A DNA stretch of 64,000 nucleotides from Phycicoccus sp. Soil802. GTDB taxonomy: Bacteria; Actinomycetota; Actinomycetes; Actinomycetales; Dermatophilaceae. The DNA is taken from NCBI RefSeq assembly GCF_001429605.1, contig NZ_LMSS01000001.1, positions 619,469 through 683,468 of the forward strand, given 5' to 3'. The notes below the pieces were generated by a model. It was not told the origin of the DNA, searched no databases, and saw only the letters and a program-made list of their open reading frames with translations. The position numbers were made by a program, and so were the translations under genes. Shown here piece after piece: positions 26,571 through 36,778 of this stretch; position 1 is the stretch's first letter, and every line of letters starts with the position of its first letter.

Positions 26571-28739
26571 GTGCCCACCTCGACCCGCTCCGCCAAGTCA
26601 ACGCCAGCGCGGAAACGCAGCAGCTCGCTGCGGCCGCCGGTGGCGCGCAAGGCCGGCTGGACCGACCTGGATGTTCGTGCCGTGGACACCGTCCGGGTGC
26701 TCGCCGCCGACGCCGTGCAGAAGGTCGGCAACGGCCACCCGGGCACGGCCATGAGCCTGGCTCCCGCGGCATACCTGCTCTACCAGAACGTGATGCGCCA
26801 CGACCCGTCCGACTCCCACTGGCTGGGGCGCGACCGGTTCGTGCTGTCCTGCGGCCACTCCAGCCTCACCCAGTACATCCAGCTCTACCTGTCCGGCTAC
26901 GGCCTCGAGCTCGACGACCTCAAGGCGCTGCGCACGTGGGGATCCCTCACCCCGGGCCACCCCGAGGTCCACCACACCAACGGTGTCGAGATCACCACGG
27001 GTCCGCTCGGCTCCGGCCTGGCCTCCGCGGTCGGCATGGCGATGGCCCAGCGGCGCCAGCGTGGTCTCTTCGACCCCGACGCGAAGCCGGGCACCAGCCC
27101 CTTCGACCACCACGTCTGGGTGCTCGCATCGGACGGCGACATCATGGAGGGCGTCTCGCACGAGGCCTCCGCCCTGGCCGGTCACCAGGAGCTCGGCAAC
27201 CTCACCGTCATCTACGACCAGAACACCATCTCGATCGAGGACAAGACCGAGATCTCGTTCTCCGAGGACGTGGGCAAGCGCTACGAGGCCTACGGCTGGA
27301 ACGTCGTCACGATCGACTGGCGGGGCGACGGCACGAGCGGTGGCTACGTCGAGAACGTCGACCAGCTGCTGGCCGCGCTCGAGAAGAGCCGCACCTCGCG
27401 CAAGCCCACCTTCGTCGTGCTCCGCACCATCATCGCGTGGCCGGCACCCACCAAGCAGGACACCGGCAAGTCGCACGGCTCGGCCCTCGGTGACGCCGAG
27501 ATCGCCGCCACCAAGGAGCTCCTCGGCTTCGACCCGAAGAAGTCCTTCGAGGTCCCGCGGCCGCTGCTGAGCCACACCCGCAAGGTCGTGGCGCGCGGCA
27601 AGGCCGCCCACAAGTCGTGGGACAAGACGTATGCCGCGTGGCGCCGGGCCCAGCCCGAGCGCGCCGCCCTGCTCGACCGCCTCCTCGCCGGCAAGCTGCC
27701 CGACGGGCTCGACAAGGCGGTCCCGACCTTCGCGGCCGATGCCAAGGGCATCGCGACCCGCGCGGCCTCGGGCAAGGTCCTCGGGGCCCTCGCCGACATC
27801 GCCCCGGAGCTGTGGGGCGGCTCGGCCGACCTCGCCGAGTCCAACAACACCACCATGGAGGGCCAGCCCTCCTTCATCCCGAAGTCCAAGCAGACCCGTG
27901 AGTGGTCGGGCGGCCCCTACGGCCGCACCCTCCACTTCGGCATCCGCGAGTTCGGGATGGGCCTGATCCTCAACGGCATCGCCCTCGAAGGACTGACCCG
28001 TCCCTACGGTGGCACGTTCCTCGTGTTCTCCGACTACATGCGTCCCGCCGTGCGCCTCGCCGCCATCCAGCAGGCACCGGTGACCTTCGTGTGGACGCAC
28101 GACTCCATCGGGCTCGGCGAGGACGGGCCCACCCACCAGCCGATCGAGCACCTCGCCGCGCTCCGGGCGATCCCGTCGTTCGACGTGGTGCGACCGGCCG
28201 ACGCCAACGAGACCGGCGCGGCCTGGCTGGCCATCCTGCGCAACCGCCGTCCGGCAGGTCTGGCCCTCAGCCGCCAGAACCTGCCCATCGTCGACCGCTC
28301 CGGCGCCGACGCGGCGGGCAAGGTCAGCGGGGTCGCCAAGGGCGCCTACGTCCTCTACGACTCCAGCAAGGCGACCCCCGACGTGATCCTCGTGGCCACC
28401 GGCTCCGAGGTGCAGCTCGCCGTCGCGGCCCGCGAGACGCTCGAGAAGTCGGGTGTCGCGACCCGGGTCGTCTCGATGCCGTGCCGCGAGTGGTTCGAGG
28501 AGCAGACCCCGGCCTACCGCGAGAAGGTCCTGCCGGCGGCCGTCAAGGCCCGCGTCTCGGTCGAGGCCGGGGTGCCCCAGGGCTGGCGCGACATCGTCGG
28601 CGACGCCGGCGAGATCATCGCGATCGACCACTTCGGCGCGTCGGCCGACGCCGCCACGCTCTTCCGCGAGTTCGGTTTCACCGCAGCGGCCGTCGTGGCC
28701 GCGGCCAAGAAGTCCCTCAAGACCGTCAAGGGAAAGTGA
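26571..28739 (+). CDS. tkt: Transketolase
   Basis: 722-aa thiamine-diphosphate enzyme of the non-oxidative pentose phosphate pathway. Signatures: VGNGHPGTAMSLAP, GHSSLTQYIQLYLSG, the ThDP motif VLASDGDIMEGVSHEASALAGH and in the C-terminal half FVWTHDSIGLGEDGPTHQP. GTG start at 26571 after GAGGAGA. The first 25 residues are Ser/Arg/Lys-rich and not part of the usual fold. It leads a run of six genes with gaps of 6 nt or less. Confidence 0.96.
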   Translation: MPTSTRSAKSTPARKRSSSLRPPVARKAGWTDLDVRAVDTVRVLAADAVQKVGNGHPGTAMSLAPAAYLLYQNVMRHDPSDSHWLGRDRFVLSCGHSSLTQYIQLYLSGYGLELDDLKALRTWGSLTPGHPEVHHTNGVEITTGPLGSGLASAVGMAMAQRRQRGLFDPDAKPGTSPFDHHVWVLASDGDIMEGVSHEASALAGHQELGNLTVIYDQNTISIEDKTEISFSEDVGKRYEAYGWNVVTIDWRGDGTSGGYVENVDQLLAALEKSRTSRKPTFVVLRTIIAWPAPTKQDTGKSHGSALGDAEIAATKELLGFDPKKSFEVPRPLLSHTRKVVARGKAAHKSWDKTYAAWRRAQPERAALLDRLLAGKLPDGLDKAVPTFAADAKGIATRAASGKVLGALADIAPELWGGSADLAESNNTTMEGQPSFIPKSKQTREWSGGPYGRTLHFGIREFGMGLILNGIALEGLTRPYGGTFLVFSDYMRPAVRLAAIQQAPVTFVWTHDSIGLGEDGPTHQPIEHLAALRAIPSFDVVRPADANETGAAWLAILRNRRPAGLALSRQNLPIVDRSGADAAGKVSGVAKGAYVLYDSSKATPDVILVATGSEVQLAVAARETLEKSGVATRVVSMPCREWFEEQTPAYREKVLPAAVKARVSVEAGVPQGWRDIVGDAGEIIAIDHFGASADAATLFREFGFTAAAVVAAAKKSLKTVKGK

Positions 28740-28745
28740 ACTGCC

Positions 28746-29885
28746 ATGACTGACAATGCAGCCCTCAAGGCACTCGCCGACAACGGCGTCTCCGTCTGGC
28801 TGGACGACCTGTCGCGTGAGCGCATCGAGACCGGCAACCTGCAGGAGCTCATCGACACCAAGGGTGTCGTGGGCGTGACCACCAACCCGTCGATCTTCCA
28901 GGCCGCGCTGGCGAAGGGTGAGCGCTACGACGCCGACCTGCGCAGGTTCGCCGCCAACGGGAAGAGCGTCGACGAGACGGTCTTCGGCCTCACGACCGAG
29001 GACGTCCGCAACGCGTGCGACATCCTCAAGCCGGTGTTCGACGCCACCAACGGCGTCGACGGCCGCGTCTCCATCGAGGTCGACCCCCGGCTCGCCCACG
29101 AGACCGGCAAGACGGTCGAGCAGGCCAAGGAGCTCGCCGCCGCCGTCGACCGCGACAACGTCCTCATCAAGATCCCCGCCACCGTCGAGGGGCTCCCCGC
29201 CATCTCGCAGGTGCTGGCCGAGGGGATCAGCGTCAACGTCACGCTGATCTTCTCCCTCGACCGCTACCGCGGCGTGATGAACGCGTTCCTCACCGGTCTG
29301 GAGCAGGCTCGGGAGAAGGGCGAGGACCTCTCCAAGATCCACTCGGTGGCGTCCTTCTTCGTCTCGCGCGTCGACACCGAGATCGACAAGCGGCTCGACG
29401 CGATCGGCACCGACGAGGCGAAGGCCCTCAAGGGCAAGGCAGCCGTGGCCAACGCCCGGCTGGCCTACCAGGCCTACGAGGAGGTCTTCGCGACCCCGCG
29501 CTGGAAGAACCTCGAGGACGACGGCGCCAACGCGCAGCGTCCGCTGTGGGCCTCGACCGGCGTCAAGGACCCGAACTACTCCGACACGCTCTACGTCACC
29601 GAGCTGGTCGCCCCGAACACCGTCAACACGATGCCGGAGAAGACGCTCGACGCCGTCGCCGACCACGGCGAAGTCACCGGTGACACCATCGCCGGCACCT
29701 ACGAGGAGGCCGGTGGCGTGCTCGACGCGCTCGAGGGCCTCGGCATCTCGTACGCCGACGTCACGGCGCTGCTCGAGCGCGAGGGCGTCGAGAAGTTCGA
29801 GGCCGCGTGGGGCGAGCTCCTCGACGAGGCGCAGCACGACCTCGACCTGGCCCGCGCCGACGTGGCCGAGGCTGGCGACAAGTGA
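28746..29885 (+). CDS. tal: Transaldolase
   Basis: 379-aa enzyme exchanging C3 units between sedoheptulose-7-P and glyceraldehyde-3-P. The Schiff-base lysine lies in [17 protein letters not shown], and the N-terminal [13 protein letters not shown] plus [13 protein letters not shown] are typical of the actinobacterial class. The stop overlaps the pgi GTG start. Confidence 0.96.
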   Translation: MTDNAALKALADNGVSVWLDDLSRERIETGNLQELIDTKGVVGVTTNPSIFQAALAKGERYDADLRRFAANGKSVDETVFGLTTEDVRNACDILKPVFDATNGVDGRVSIEVDPRLAHETGKTVEQAKELAAAVDRDNVLIKIPATVEGLPAISQVLAEGISVNVTLIFSLDRYRGVMNAFLTGLEQAREKGEDLSKIHSVASFFVSRVDTEIDKRLDAIGTDEAKALKGKAAVANARLAYQAYEEVFATPRWKNLEDDGANAQRPLWASTGVKDPNYSDTLYVTELVAPNTVNTMPEKTLDAVADHGEVTGDTIAGTYEEAGGVLDALEGLGISYADVTALLEREGVEKFEAAWGELLDEAQHDLDLARADVAEAGDK

Positions 29886-31558
29886 GCTCTCTCGGCGTGG
29901 TGGCATCCGGCGCGGCAGCCGATGCCATCGCCATGAAGGTGCCCGACCTCGTCGAGTCGCAGTTCGCCAGCAAGCTCTTCGCCCAGGACGCCACGCTGTG
30001 GGGTCCGGACGCCGAGTCCGAGTCGGCCATCCGGCTGTCCTGGGTGAACCTGCCGCGCGCGTCGCGACCGCTCCTCGGGGAGATCGCGGCGCTGCGCGAG
30101 CAGCTCAAGGAGGAGGGTGTCGACCGGGTCGTGCTCTGCGGCATGGGTGGCTCGTCATTGGCCCCTGAGGTCATCTGCGGCACTGCTGGGGTCGACCTCG
30201 TCGTGCTCGACTCCTCGCAGCCCGACATGGTGCGCGCTGCCATCACCGACCTCGACCGCACCGTGGTCGTCGTCTCGAGCAAGTCCGGCTCCACGGTGGA
30301 GACCGACTCACAGCGGCGCGCCTTCCAGGCCGCCTTCTCCGAGGCCGGCATCGACCCCACGGCCAGGATCGTCATCGTCACCGACCCGGGAAGCCCGCTC
30401 GACGAGGAGTCCCGCGCAGGGGGCTACCGCGTCATCAACGCCGACCCGAACGTCGGCGGTCGCTACTCGGCCCTGACCGCCTTCGGGCTGGTGCCCTCGG
30501 GTCTGGCCGGCGCCGACATCGAGGCGCTGCTCGACGACGCCGAGGCCGTGGCCGACGTGCTGAGCGCCGACGACGACGGCAACCCGGGTCTGCGCCTCGG
30601 CGCGGCCATGGCGGGCACCGACCCGCTGCGGGACAAGTTCGTCATCGTCGACGACGGGTCAGGCATCGTCGGGTTCGCCGACTGGGCCGAGCAGCTCATC
30701 GCCGAGAGCACCGGCAAGCAGGGCACCGGCGTCCTGCCGGTGGTCGTCGGCGGCGACTCCGACCCCGAGGTCCGGTGGCCGGCTGCCGACGTCACCGTCG
30801 CCCGGCTCGTTGGCGACTCCGACGACGACGTCGACCTCGACGCCCTCGGCTCCGGCCCCGACGGCCAGGTCGACGGCAGCCGCTCCGAGGTGGCCGTCAG
30901 TGGCACCCTCGGTGCCCAGCTGCTCCTCTGGGAGGTGGCCACCGCCGCGGCGGGTCGCCTCCTCGACATCAACCCGTTCGACCAGCCTGACGTCGAGAGC
31001 GCCAAGAAGGCCGCTCGGGCGTTGCTGGACAAGGGAATCGGCGATTCCGAGGCACCCGCCGCCACGGACGGGGCGGTCGAGATCCGCTCCCTGGGTGGTG
31101 ACTGGCTCGGCGACGCCAGCACCGTCTCGGACGCGCTGGCAGCACTGTTCGCCCAGCTCGACCCAGCGCGTGGCTACGTGTCCGTGATGGCCTACCTCGA
31201 CCGGATCACCGACGCGGCCCTGGCCGACGTGCGGCCCGGGCTGGCGCGGCATACCGAACGCCCCACCACCTTCGGCTGGGGGCCGCGGTTCCTGCACTCG
31301 ACCGGACAGTTCCACAAGGGCGGTCCGGCCACCGGCGTCTACCTGCAGATCACGACGGCGCCCCACGAGGACCTCGCGATCCCGGGTCGCGAGTTCACCT
31401 TCGGTGACTTCATCGCCTCGCAGGCCGCGGGTGACGCGCAGGTGCTGGCCGAGCACCAGCGTCCGGTGCTGCAGCTGCACCTGACCGACCACGACGCCGG
31501 GCTGGCGCAGGTCACCCGGGCGCTGACCGACCTGTCCCCCACGGAAGGCGACGCATGA
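29882..31558 (+). CDS. pgi: Glucose-6-phosphate isomerase
   Basis: 558-aa SIS-domain enzyme interconverting glucose-6-P and fructose-6-P. Substrate-binding motifs: [27 protein letters not shown] and [16 protein letters not shown]. The GTG at 29882 overlaps the tal stop (GTGA); an upstream open frame is a tal shadow. It follows the divergent family used where pgi lies between tal and zwf, so homology to E. coli Pgi will be weak. It feeds fructose-6-P back to zwf. Confidence 0.9.
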   Translation: MSSLGVVASGAAADAIAMKVPDLVESQFASKLFAQDATLWGPDAESESAIRLSWVNLPRASRPLLGEIAALREQLKEEGVDRVVLCGMGGSSLAPEVICGTAGVDLVVLDSSQPDMVRAAITDLDRTVVVVSSKSGSTVETDSQRRAFQAAFSEAGIDPTARIVIVTDPGSPLDEESRAGGYRVINADPNVGGRYSALTAFGLVPSGLAGADIEALLDDAEAVADVLSADDDGNPGLRLGAAMAGTDPLRDKFVIVDDGSGIVGFADWAEQLIAESTGKQGTGVLPVVVGGDSDPEVRWPAADVTVARLVGDSDDDVDLDALGSGPDGQVDGSRSEVAVSGTLGAQLLLWEVATAAAGRLLDINPFDQPDVESAKKAARALLDKGIGDSEAPAATDGAVEIRSLGGDWLGDASTVSDALAALFAQLDPARGYVSVMAYLDRITDAALADVRPGLARHTERPTTFGWGPRFLHSTGQFHKGGPATGVYLQITTAPHEDLAIPGREFTFGDFIASQAAGDAQVLAEHQRPVLQLHLTDHDAGLAQVTRALTDLSPTEGDA

Positions 31559-33099
31559 GTCCGACGCGGGTGACGCAGGACAGCAACCCACTTCGCGACC
31601 CTCGCGACAAGCGGCTCCCCCGGATCGCCGGCCCCTGCGGCCTGGTCCTGTTCGGGGTAACCGGCGACCTCGCGCGCAAGAAGCTGATGCCGGCGATCTA
31701 CGACCTGGCCAACCGTGGCCTCCTCCCACCGGGCTTCTCACTGGTGGGGTTCGCCCGCCGCGACTGGGCCGACCAGGACTTCGGCAAGATCGTCTACGAC
31801 GCGGTCAAGCAGTACGCCCGCACGCCGTTCCGGGAGAGCGTCTGGCGCAACCTGGCGGAGGGCTTCCGGTTCGTGCCGGGCACGTTCGACGACCCGACGT
31901 CCTTCGACCTGCTCGCCGAGACGGTCAAGAACCTCGAGACCGAGCGCGGTACCGGCGGCAACCTCGCCTTCTACCTGTCGATCCCGCCGTCCTCCTTCTC
32001 GGTGGTCTGCGAGCAGCTCGAGCGCTCCGGGCTGAGCAAGCCCGACGACAACGCGTGGCGCCGGGTCGTCATCGAGAAGCCGTTCGGGCACGACCTCAAG
32101 AGCGCCCGCGAGCTCAACGACATCGTCGAGGGGGTCTTCCCGGCCGACGCCGTCTTCCGCATCGACCACTACCTCGGCAAGGAGACCGTCCAGAACCTGT
32201 TGGCCCTGCGTTTCGCCAACCAGATGTTCGAGCCGGTCTGGAACGCCAACTACGTCGACCACGTGCAGATCACCATGGCCGAGGACATCGGCATCGGCGG
32301 GCGCGCCGGCTACTACGACGGCATCGGGGCGGCTCGCGACGTCATCCAGAACCACCTGCTCCAGCTCCTCGCCCTCACCGCGATGGAGGAGCCGGTCTCG
32401 TTCGCGGCGGAGCACCTGCGCGCCGAGAAGGAGAAGGTGCTCTCGGCGGTCCGGCACCCCAAGGACCTCGGCAAGTCCACGGCCCGCGGGCAGTACGCCG
32501 CCGGCTGGCAGGGCGGCGAGCAGGTCGGGGGCTACCTCGACGAGGACGGCGTGGCCAAGGGCTCGCGCACCGAGACGTATGCCGCGATGAAGCTCGAGAT
32601 CGACTCGCGCCGCTGGGCGGGCGTCCCCTTCTACCTGCGCACCGGCAAGCGTCTGGGCAAGCGGGTCACCGAGATCGCCGTGGTCTTCAAGAAGGCTCCC
32701 CACCTGCCGTTCAACGACACCGCCACCGAGGAGCTCGGACAGAACGCCATCGTCATCCGGGTACAGCCCGACGAGGGCATCACCATGCGGTTCGGGGCCA
32801 AGGTGCCGGGTGCCCAGATGGAGGTGCGCGACGTGACGATGGACTTCGGCTACGGCCGGGCCTTCACCGAGTCGAGCCCCGAGGCCTACGAGCGGCTCAT
32901 CCTCGACGTGCTGCTGGGTGACCCGCCGCTGTTCCCGCGGCACGAGGAGGTCGAGCTGTCCTGGGAGATCCTCGACCCGGTCGAGGACTACTGGTCCAAG
33001 TCGCGTGCCAAGCTCGAGCCCTATGTCGCCGGCGGCTGGGGACCGGCCGGGGCCGACGAGATGATGCGCCGTGACGGCCGGGTCTGGAGGATGCCTTGA
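31555..33099 (+). CDS. zwf: Glucose-6-phosphate 1-dehydrogenase
   Basis: 514-aa enzyme starting the oxidative pentose phosphate branch. NADP-binding GVTGDLARKKLMPAIYDL near residue 37 and the catalytic IDHYLGKETVQNLLALRFAN are intact. The ATG overlaps the pgi stop by 4 nt, and the stop overlaps the TTG start of opcA. OpcA is its expected assembly partner. Confidence 0.97.
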   Translation: MSPTRVTQDSNPLRDPRDKRLPRIAGPCGLVLFGVTGDLARKKLMPAIYDLANRGLLPPGFSLVGFARRDWADQDFGKIVYDAVKQYARTPFRESVWRNLAEGFRFVPGTFDDPTSFDLLAETVKNLETERGTGGNLAFYLSIPPSSFSVVCEQLERSGLSKPDDNAWRRVVIEKPFGHDLKSARELNDIVEGVFPADAVFRIDHYLGKETVQNLLALRFANQMFEPVWNANYVDHVQITMAEDIGIGGRAGYYDGIGAARDVIQNHLLQLLALTAMEEPVSFAAEHLRAEKEKVLSAVRHPKDLGKSTARGQYAAGWQGGEQVGGYLDEDGVAKGSRTETYAAMKLEIDSRRWAGVPFYLRTGKRLGKRVTEIAVVFKKAPHLPFNDTATEELGQNAIVIRVQPDEGITMRFGAKVPGAQMEVRDVTMDFGYGRAFTESSPEAYERLILDVLLGDPPLFPRHEEVELSWEILDPVEDYWSKSRAKLEPYVAGGWGPAGADEMMRRDGRVWRMP

Positions 33100-34274
33100 T
33101 CGTCGACCTGCCCAGCACCTCGACCGTGGCGATCAGCAAGAAGCTGGTCGCGCTCCGCCAGGACACCGGGGCGATGGCCCTCGGCCGGGTCCTCACCCTG
33201 CTGATCGTCGTCGACGAGCAGGACGCGGAGGAGGCGATCCAGGCGGCCAACGACGCCAGCCGTCAGCACCCCTGCCGCATCATCGCCGTCGTCATCGGCA
33301 ACAAGCGCGGACAGTCGCGGATCGACGCGCAGATCCGGGTCGGCGGCGACGCCGGAGCCAGCGAGGTGGTCGTGCTGCGGCTCTACGGCGCGCTGACCGA
33401 CCACGGGCGCAGCGTCGTCATCCCGCTCCTCCTGCCCGACTCCCCCGTCGTCGCGTGGTGGCCCACCGACGCCCCGGTGCACGTCGCTCAGGACCCGATC
33501 GGCTCGATGGCCCAGCGGCGGATCACCGATGCCGCCGAGTCCAAGAGCCCGCGGGCCACGCTCAAGTCGCGCGCCGAGGCCTACACCCGTGGTGACACGG
33601 ACCTGGCCTGGACGCGGGTCACCCTGTGGCGGGGGCTGCTCGCCGCCGCCCTCGACCAGCCGCCCTTCGAGCCCGTCATCGAGGCGACCGTCACGGGCGG
33701 CTCGGACTCCCCGTCGACCGACCTGCTGGCAGCCTGGCTGGCCCTGACCCTGCGGTGCCCGGTGCGCCGCGCCCGGTCCCGCACCGGGACCGGCATGGTC
33801 AGCGTGCGGCTGGAACGCCGCAGCGGTGCCATCGACCTGGTCCGCCCGGACGGCTCGATCGCGACCCTCAGCCAGCCCGGACAGCCGGTCCGCCGGATCT
33901 CCCTGGCCCGCCGTGCGACGGCCGAGTGCCTGGCCGACGAGCTGCGCCGGCTCGACCCGGACGAGATCTACGAGGAGACCATCCGCAGTGGGCTGGCGAA
34001 GGTGGGCACCAAGACGGTGACCGCCAGCGAGGCCGTCCGCGAGGGCGAGGCGCCGTCGGTCAAGGAGGCCGAGCGCGCCTCCCGCCGGCTCGCCCGGAGC
34101 GCGTCGAAGGCCAGCAGTGCCGAGATGGTGCAGGTGCCGGCACCGACACCGAAGGCCGACACCGCGGTCGTCAAGAAGGCCGCGGCCCGCAAGCTGGCCA
34201 AGACCAAGGCCACGGGCACCACGGCGAAGGCCAAGGCGGCCACGAAGCGGGCGCCGAAGGGTGGCAAGGCATGA
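33096..34274 (+). CDS. opcA: Glucose-6-phosphate dehydrogenase assembly protein OpcA with histone-like tail
   Basis: 392-aa partner required for G6PDH activity in actinobacteria and cyanobacteria. Conserved core: SRQHPCRIIAVV, VVIPLLLPDSPVVAWWPTDAP and DLAWTRVTLWRGLLAAALDQP. The start is TTG at 33096, overlapping the zwf stop (TTGA). Odd: after about residue 335 the protein continues with some 55 residues of Ala/Lys/Thr repeats (VKKAAARKLAKTKATG, AKAKAATKRAPKGGKA). This looks like histone H1 or HupB tails and is not part of the usual family fold. Confidence 0.93.
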   Translation: MIVDLPSTSTVAISKKLVALRQDTGAMALGRVLTLLIVVDEQDAEEAIQAANDASRQHPCRIIAVVIGNKRGQSRIDAQIRVGGDAGASEVVVLRLYGALTDHGRSVVIPLLLPDSPVVAWWPTDAPVHVAQDPIGSMAQRRITDAAESKSPRATLKSRAEAYTRGDTDLAWTRVTLWRGLLAAALDQPPFEPVIEATVTGGSDSPSTDLLAAWLALTLRCPVRRARSRTGTGMVSVRLERRSGAIDLVRPDGSIATLSQPGQPVRRISLARRATAECLADELRRLDPDEIYEETIRSGLAKVGTKTVTASEAVREGEAPSVKEAERASRRLARSASKASSAEMVQVPAPTPKADTAVVKKAAARKLAKTKATGTTAKAKAATKRAPKGGKA

Positions 34275-35005
34275 GCGCCGCCCCGGTCGTCGTGGTGCAC
34301 CCCGACAAGCAGTCCGTGGCTGACGGCGGCGCCGCCCGGCTGGTGACGACACTGCTCGACCTGCAGGCCGCGGGACGGGCCCCGCACGTGTCGCTGACGG
34401 GTGGCTCGCTCGGCTCGGCGATCATCGCCTCGATCCTCGAGGTGCCGGCCCACACGGCCGTCGACTGGTCGAAGGTCTCGCTGTGGTGGGGCGACGAGCG
34501 CTACCTCCCGGCCGGGGACGCCGACCGCAACGACACCCAGAACGACGCCGCCGGGCTCGACCGCCTCGGGCTCGACCAAGCCAACGTGCACCGCGTCGCC
34601 GGCCCCGACACCAGCGCCTCGGCCGAGGACAGCGCCGAGCTCTACTCGGCGGCGGTCCGTGCCAGCGGCGGGGGCGAGTTCGACGTCATGATCCTGGGCG
34701 TCGGTCCCGACGGCCACGTCGCTTCACTCTTCCCGGGACACCCGGCGCAGCTGACGACCGACGCGATCGCCGTGGCCGTGCACGACTCCCCCAAGCCTCC
34801 GCCGGACCGCGTGTCACTCACCTTCGAGTGCCTCAGCCGCTCCGACCGGGTCTGGTTCCTGGTCGCCGGGGCGGACAAGGCCGAAGCCGTCCGCAACGGT
34901 GTGGAGGGCGCCGGGCCGGAGCTGTCCAGCGCGGCGCAGGTCCGCGGCATCCGCGAGACGATCTGGCTCGTCGACGCGGACTCCGCGACCGACCTGCCGA
35001 GCTGA
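34271..35005 (+). CDS. pgl: 6-phosphogluconolactonase
   Basis: 244-aa hydrolase for 6-phosphogluconolactone, second step of the oxidative branch. Motifs: VSLTGGSLGSAIIASI, the SLWWGDERYLPAGDADRN segment and MILGVGPDGHVASLFPGHP. ATG overlaps the opcA stop by 4 nt. Last gene of the tkt operon, followed by a terminator at 35101-35135. Confidence 0.96.
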   Translation: MSAAPVVVVHPDKQSVADGGAARLVTTLLDLQAAGRAPHVSLTGGSLGSAIIASILEVPAHTAVDWSKVSLWWGDERYLPAGDADRNDTQNDAAGLDRLGLDQANVHRVAGPDTSASAEDSAELYSAAVRASGGGEFDVMILGVGPDGHVASLFPGHPAQLTTDAIAVAVHDSPKPPPDRVSLTFECLSRSDRVWFLVAGADKAEAVRNGVEGAGPELSSAAQVRGIRETIWLVDADSATDLPS

Positions 35006-35019
35006 CCCAGAGCACTCCG

Positions 35020-35089
35020 CACGTGTTGCCGGGAGCTCATCACCGGCGCCCGATCTGCGGCTTCCGTGACCATCAGGGCGCAACACGTG
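35020..35089. repeat. Long-range inverted repeat between pgl and rbpA
   Basis: CACGTGTTGC (35020-35029) is exactly complementary to GCAACACGTG (35080-35089), enclosing 50 nt. It lies just after the pgl stop and before the strong terminator. It could be the stem of a small structured RNA or of a 3' UTR; no known family was recognised. Confidence 0.5.
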
Positions 35090-35100
35090 GTGAGGACCGG

Positions 35101-35135
35101 CGAAGCCCCGCTCGGGTGGACCGGGCGGGGCTTCG
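35101..35135. terminator. Bidirectional terminator between pgl and rbpA
   Basis: CGAAGCCCCGC (35101-35111) pairs perfectly with GCGGGGCTTCG (35125-35135) across a 13-nt loop. It lies between two converging genes and serves both. Confidence 0.75.
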
Positions 35136-35159
35136 TGTCGTGCCGGGGTGTGGCTGCCG

Positions 35160-35510
35160 CTACTGGATGAGCTTGCGCTCGCGCAGCGTGGCCAGGGCCT
35201 CGTCGAGGATGGCCTTGCCGTCGGCGTCGGAGCGACGCTCCTTCACGTAGGCCAGGTGGGTCTTGTAGGGCTCCACCTTCGGTGGGGCCGGCGGGTTGGC
35301 CTCGTCCTGCCCGGCGGGGAACCCGCAGCGGGGGCAGTCCCAGGTCTCGGGGACGGCCAGACCGGGCTCCTCGGCGAACGAGGGGCGCGTCTGGTGGCCG
35401 TTGGCGCACCAGTACGAGATGAACACCCGGGGGGCCGCCTCACCGCGCTCGGCCTCGCCCATCGGGCCTGCGCCGACTCGGCTACCTCGGATTGCGTTGC
35501 CACCTGCCAT
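35160..35510 (-). CDS. rbpA: RNA polymerase-binding protein RbpA
   Basis: 116-aa actinobacterial transcription factor that stabilises RNA polymerase holoenzyme with the primary sigma factor. The zinc-ribbon core has YWCANGHQTRPSFA and WDCPRCGFPAGQD. The sigma-interacting domain ends with EPYKTHLAYVKERRSDADG, and the N-terminal tail begins MAGGNAIRGSRVGAGP. A single-gene unit with a GATAAG hexamer just upstream as candidate -10. Confidence 0.96.
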   Translation of the reverse strand: MAGGNAIRGSRVGAGPMGEAERGEAAPRVFISYWCANGHQTRPSFAEEPGLAVPETWDCPRCGFPAGQDEANPPAPPKVEPYKTHLAYVKERRSDADGKAILDEALATLRERKLIQ

Positions 35511-35573
35511 GTGCGAATGGTCCTTATCTGGTCAGGGAAGTGAGGGTTGGGTTCGGTCGTCGTGCTGGCTGCG

Positions 35574-35819
35574 TCAGCTGGAGAACCGGTCGATCAGACC
35601 GATCCCCACGATGCACGCGAACCAGATGATGCCCACCGCGACGGTGAACCGGTCGAGGTTGCGCTCTGCGACCGACGACGAGCCCAGCGAGGTGGACATG
35701 CCGCCACCGAACATGTCGGACAGGCCGCCGCCCTTGCCCTTGTGGAGCAGGACCAGCAGCGTCAGGAACAGACCACCGATGACCAGCAGGACCTGCAGGC
35801 CAATGCGTACGGCTTCCAC
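35574..35819 (-). CDS. secG: Preprotein translocase subunit SecG
   Basis: 81-aa membrane protein with two hydrophobic segments (IGLQVLLVIGGLFLTLLVLL and FTVAVGIIWFACIVGIGLI) joined by the conserved HKGKGGGLSDMFGGG loop. The GTG at 35819 (VEAVRIGL) gives the normal length; the longer open frame upstream is spurious. Its place behind tpiA follows actinobacterial convention. Confidence 0.93.
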   Translation of the reverse strand: MEAVRIGLQVLLVIGGLFLTLLVLLHKGKGGGLSDMFGGGMSTSLGSSSVAERNLDRFTVAVGIIWFACIVGIGLIDRFSS

Positions 35820-35892
35820 GGAGCACCCATCTCGAGTCGACGTCAGTTGTCGCTGCGAAAACGCAGCAGGGGTCAGGATACCTGTTCGATGC

Positions 35893-36699
35893 TCAGGAGG
35901 TCGCCAGGTGGTCCCGGTAGCGGCAGATCGAGGCGAACTCCGCCGGGTCGATCGACGCGCCACCGACGAGGGCGCCGTCGACGTCCTCCTGCGCCATGAT
36001 CGCCGCCACGTTGCTGGCCTTGACCGACCCGCCGTAGAGCACCCGCACGCCGTCGGCCAGGTCCCCGGAGTAGAGCTCGGCCAGCTTGGTGCGGATGGCG
36101 GCGCAGACCTCCTGGGCGTCCTGCGGGGTGGCGACCTCGCCGGTGCCGATGGCCCAGACCGGCTCGTACGCGATGACGATCGTGGCGGCCTGTGCGGCGG
36201 TGACGTCGACCAGCCCGGCCTCGAGCTGCGTGAGCACGTGGTCGAGGTGGGTGCCGGCCTGGCGCACCTCCAGGTGCTCCCCCACGCAGAAGATCGGGGT
36301 CAGGCCGTGCCGGAACGCCGCCTTCACCTTGGAGTTCACGACCTCATCGGTCTCGCGGTGGTACTCGCGCCGCTCGCTGTGGCCGGCCAGCACGTAGGTG
36401 CAGCCGAGCTTGGCGAGGAAGGCACCCGAGATCTCACCGGTGTAGGCGCCGCTGTCGTGGGCCGAGAGGTCCTGGGCGCCGTGCCGCAGGTCGAGCCGGT
36501 CGCCGTCGATGAGGGTCTGCACCGAGCGCAGGTCGGTGAACGGCGGCAGCACCGCCACCTCGACCGCGCCGAAGTCGTGGCGTCCGTCGCGCAGGGTCCA
36601 GTCAAGCTTCTGGACCAGGTGGGTGGCCTGCAGGTGGTCGAGGTTCATCTTCCAGTTGCCCGCCATGAGGGGCGTGCGGCCGGAGGTCTTGGCTGCCAT
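35893..36699 (-). CDS. tpiA: Triosephosphate isomerase
   Basis: 268-aa TIM-barrel enzyme. Catalytic elements: AGNWKMN (Lys), [10 protein letters not shown] (His) and [12 protein letters not shown] (Glu), then [17 protein letters not shown] at 36699 after AAGGA. It is separated from pgk by a strong hairpin but probably shares transcription with gap-pgk by readthrough. Confidence 0.97.
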   Translation of the reverse strand: MAAKTSGRTPLMAGNWKMNLDHLQATHLVQKLDWTLRDGRHDFGAVEVAVLPPFTDLRSVQTLIDGDRLDLRHGAQDLSAHDSGAYTGEISGAFLAKLGCTYVLAGHSERREYHRETDEVVNSKVKAAFRHGLTPIFCVGEHLEVRQAGTHLDHVLTQLEAGLVDVTAAQAATIVIAYEPVWAIGTGEVATPQDAQEVCAAIRTKLAELYSGDLADGVRVLYGGSVKASNVAAIMAQEDVDGALVGGASIDPAEFASICRYRDHLATS

Positions 36700-36722
36700 C
36701 AGGTGTCGTCCTTGGGGGTATG

Positions 36723-36755
36723 CCGGTGGGCCGGGCAGTGCGCCCGGCCCACCGG
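36723..36755 (-). terminator. Perfect hairpin between pgk and tpiA, overlapping a GTATGCCG copy
   Basis: CCGGTGGGCCGGGC (36723-36736) pairs exactly with GCCCGGCCCACCGG (36742-36755) over a 5-nt loop. It lies 24 nt beyond the pgk stop. The GTATGCCG motif at 36718-36725 runs into its left arm. It may act as a partial terminator or RNA-stability element within the glycolytic operon. Confidence 0.65.
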
Positions 36756-36778
36756 AGGGTACGTGGTCGGCGGTGGTT

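Noticed and set aside
26598-29906. Long minus-strand open frame (about 1100 codons) opposite tkt and tal
   Set aside because: Shadow of two unmistakable enzymes on the plus strand; composition without domain features.
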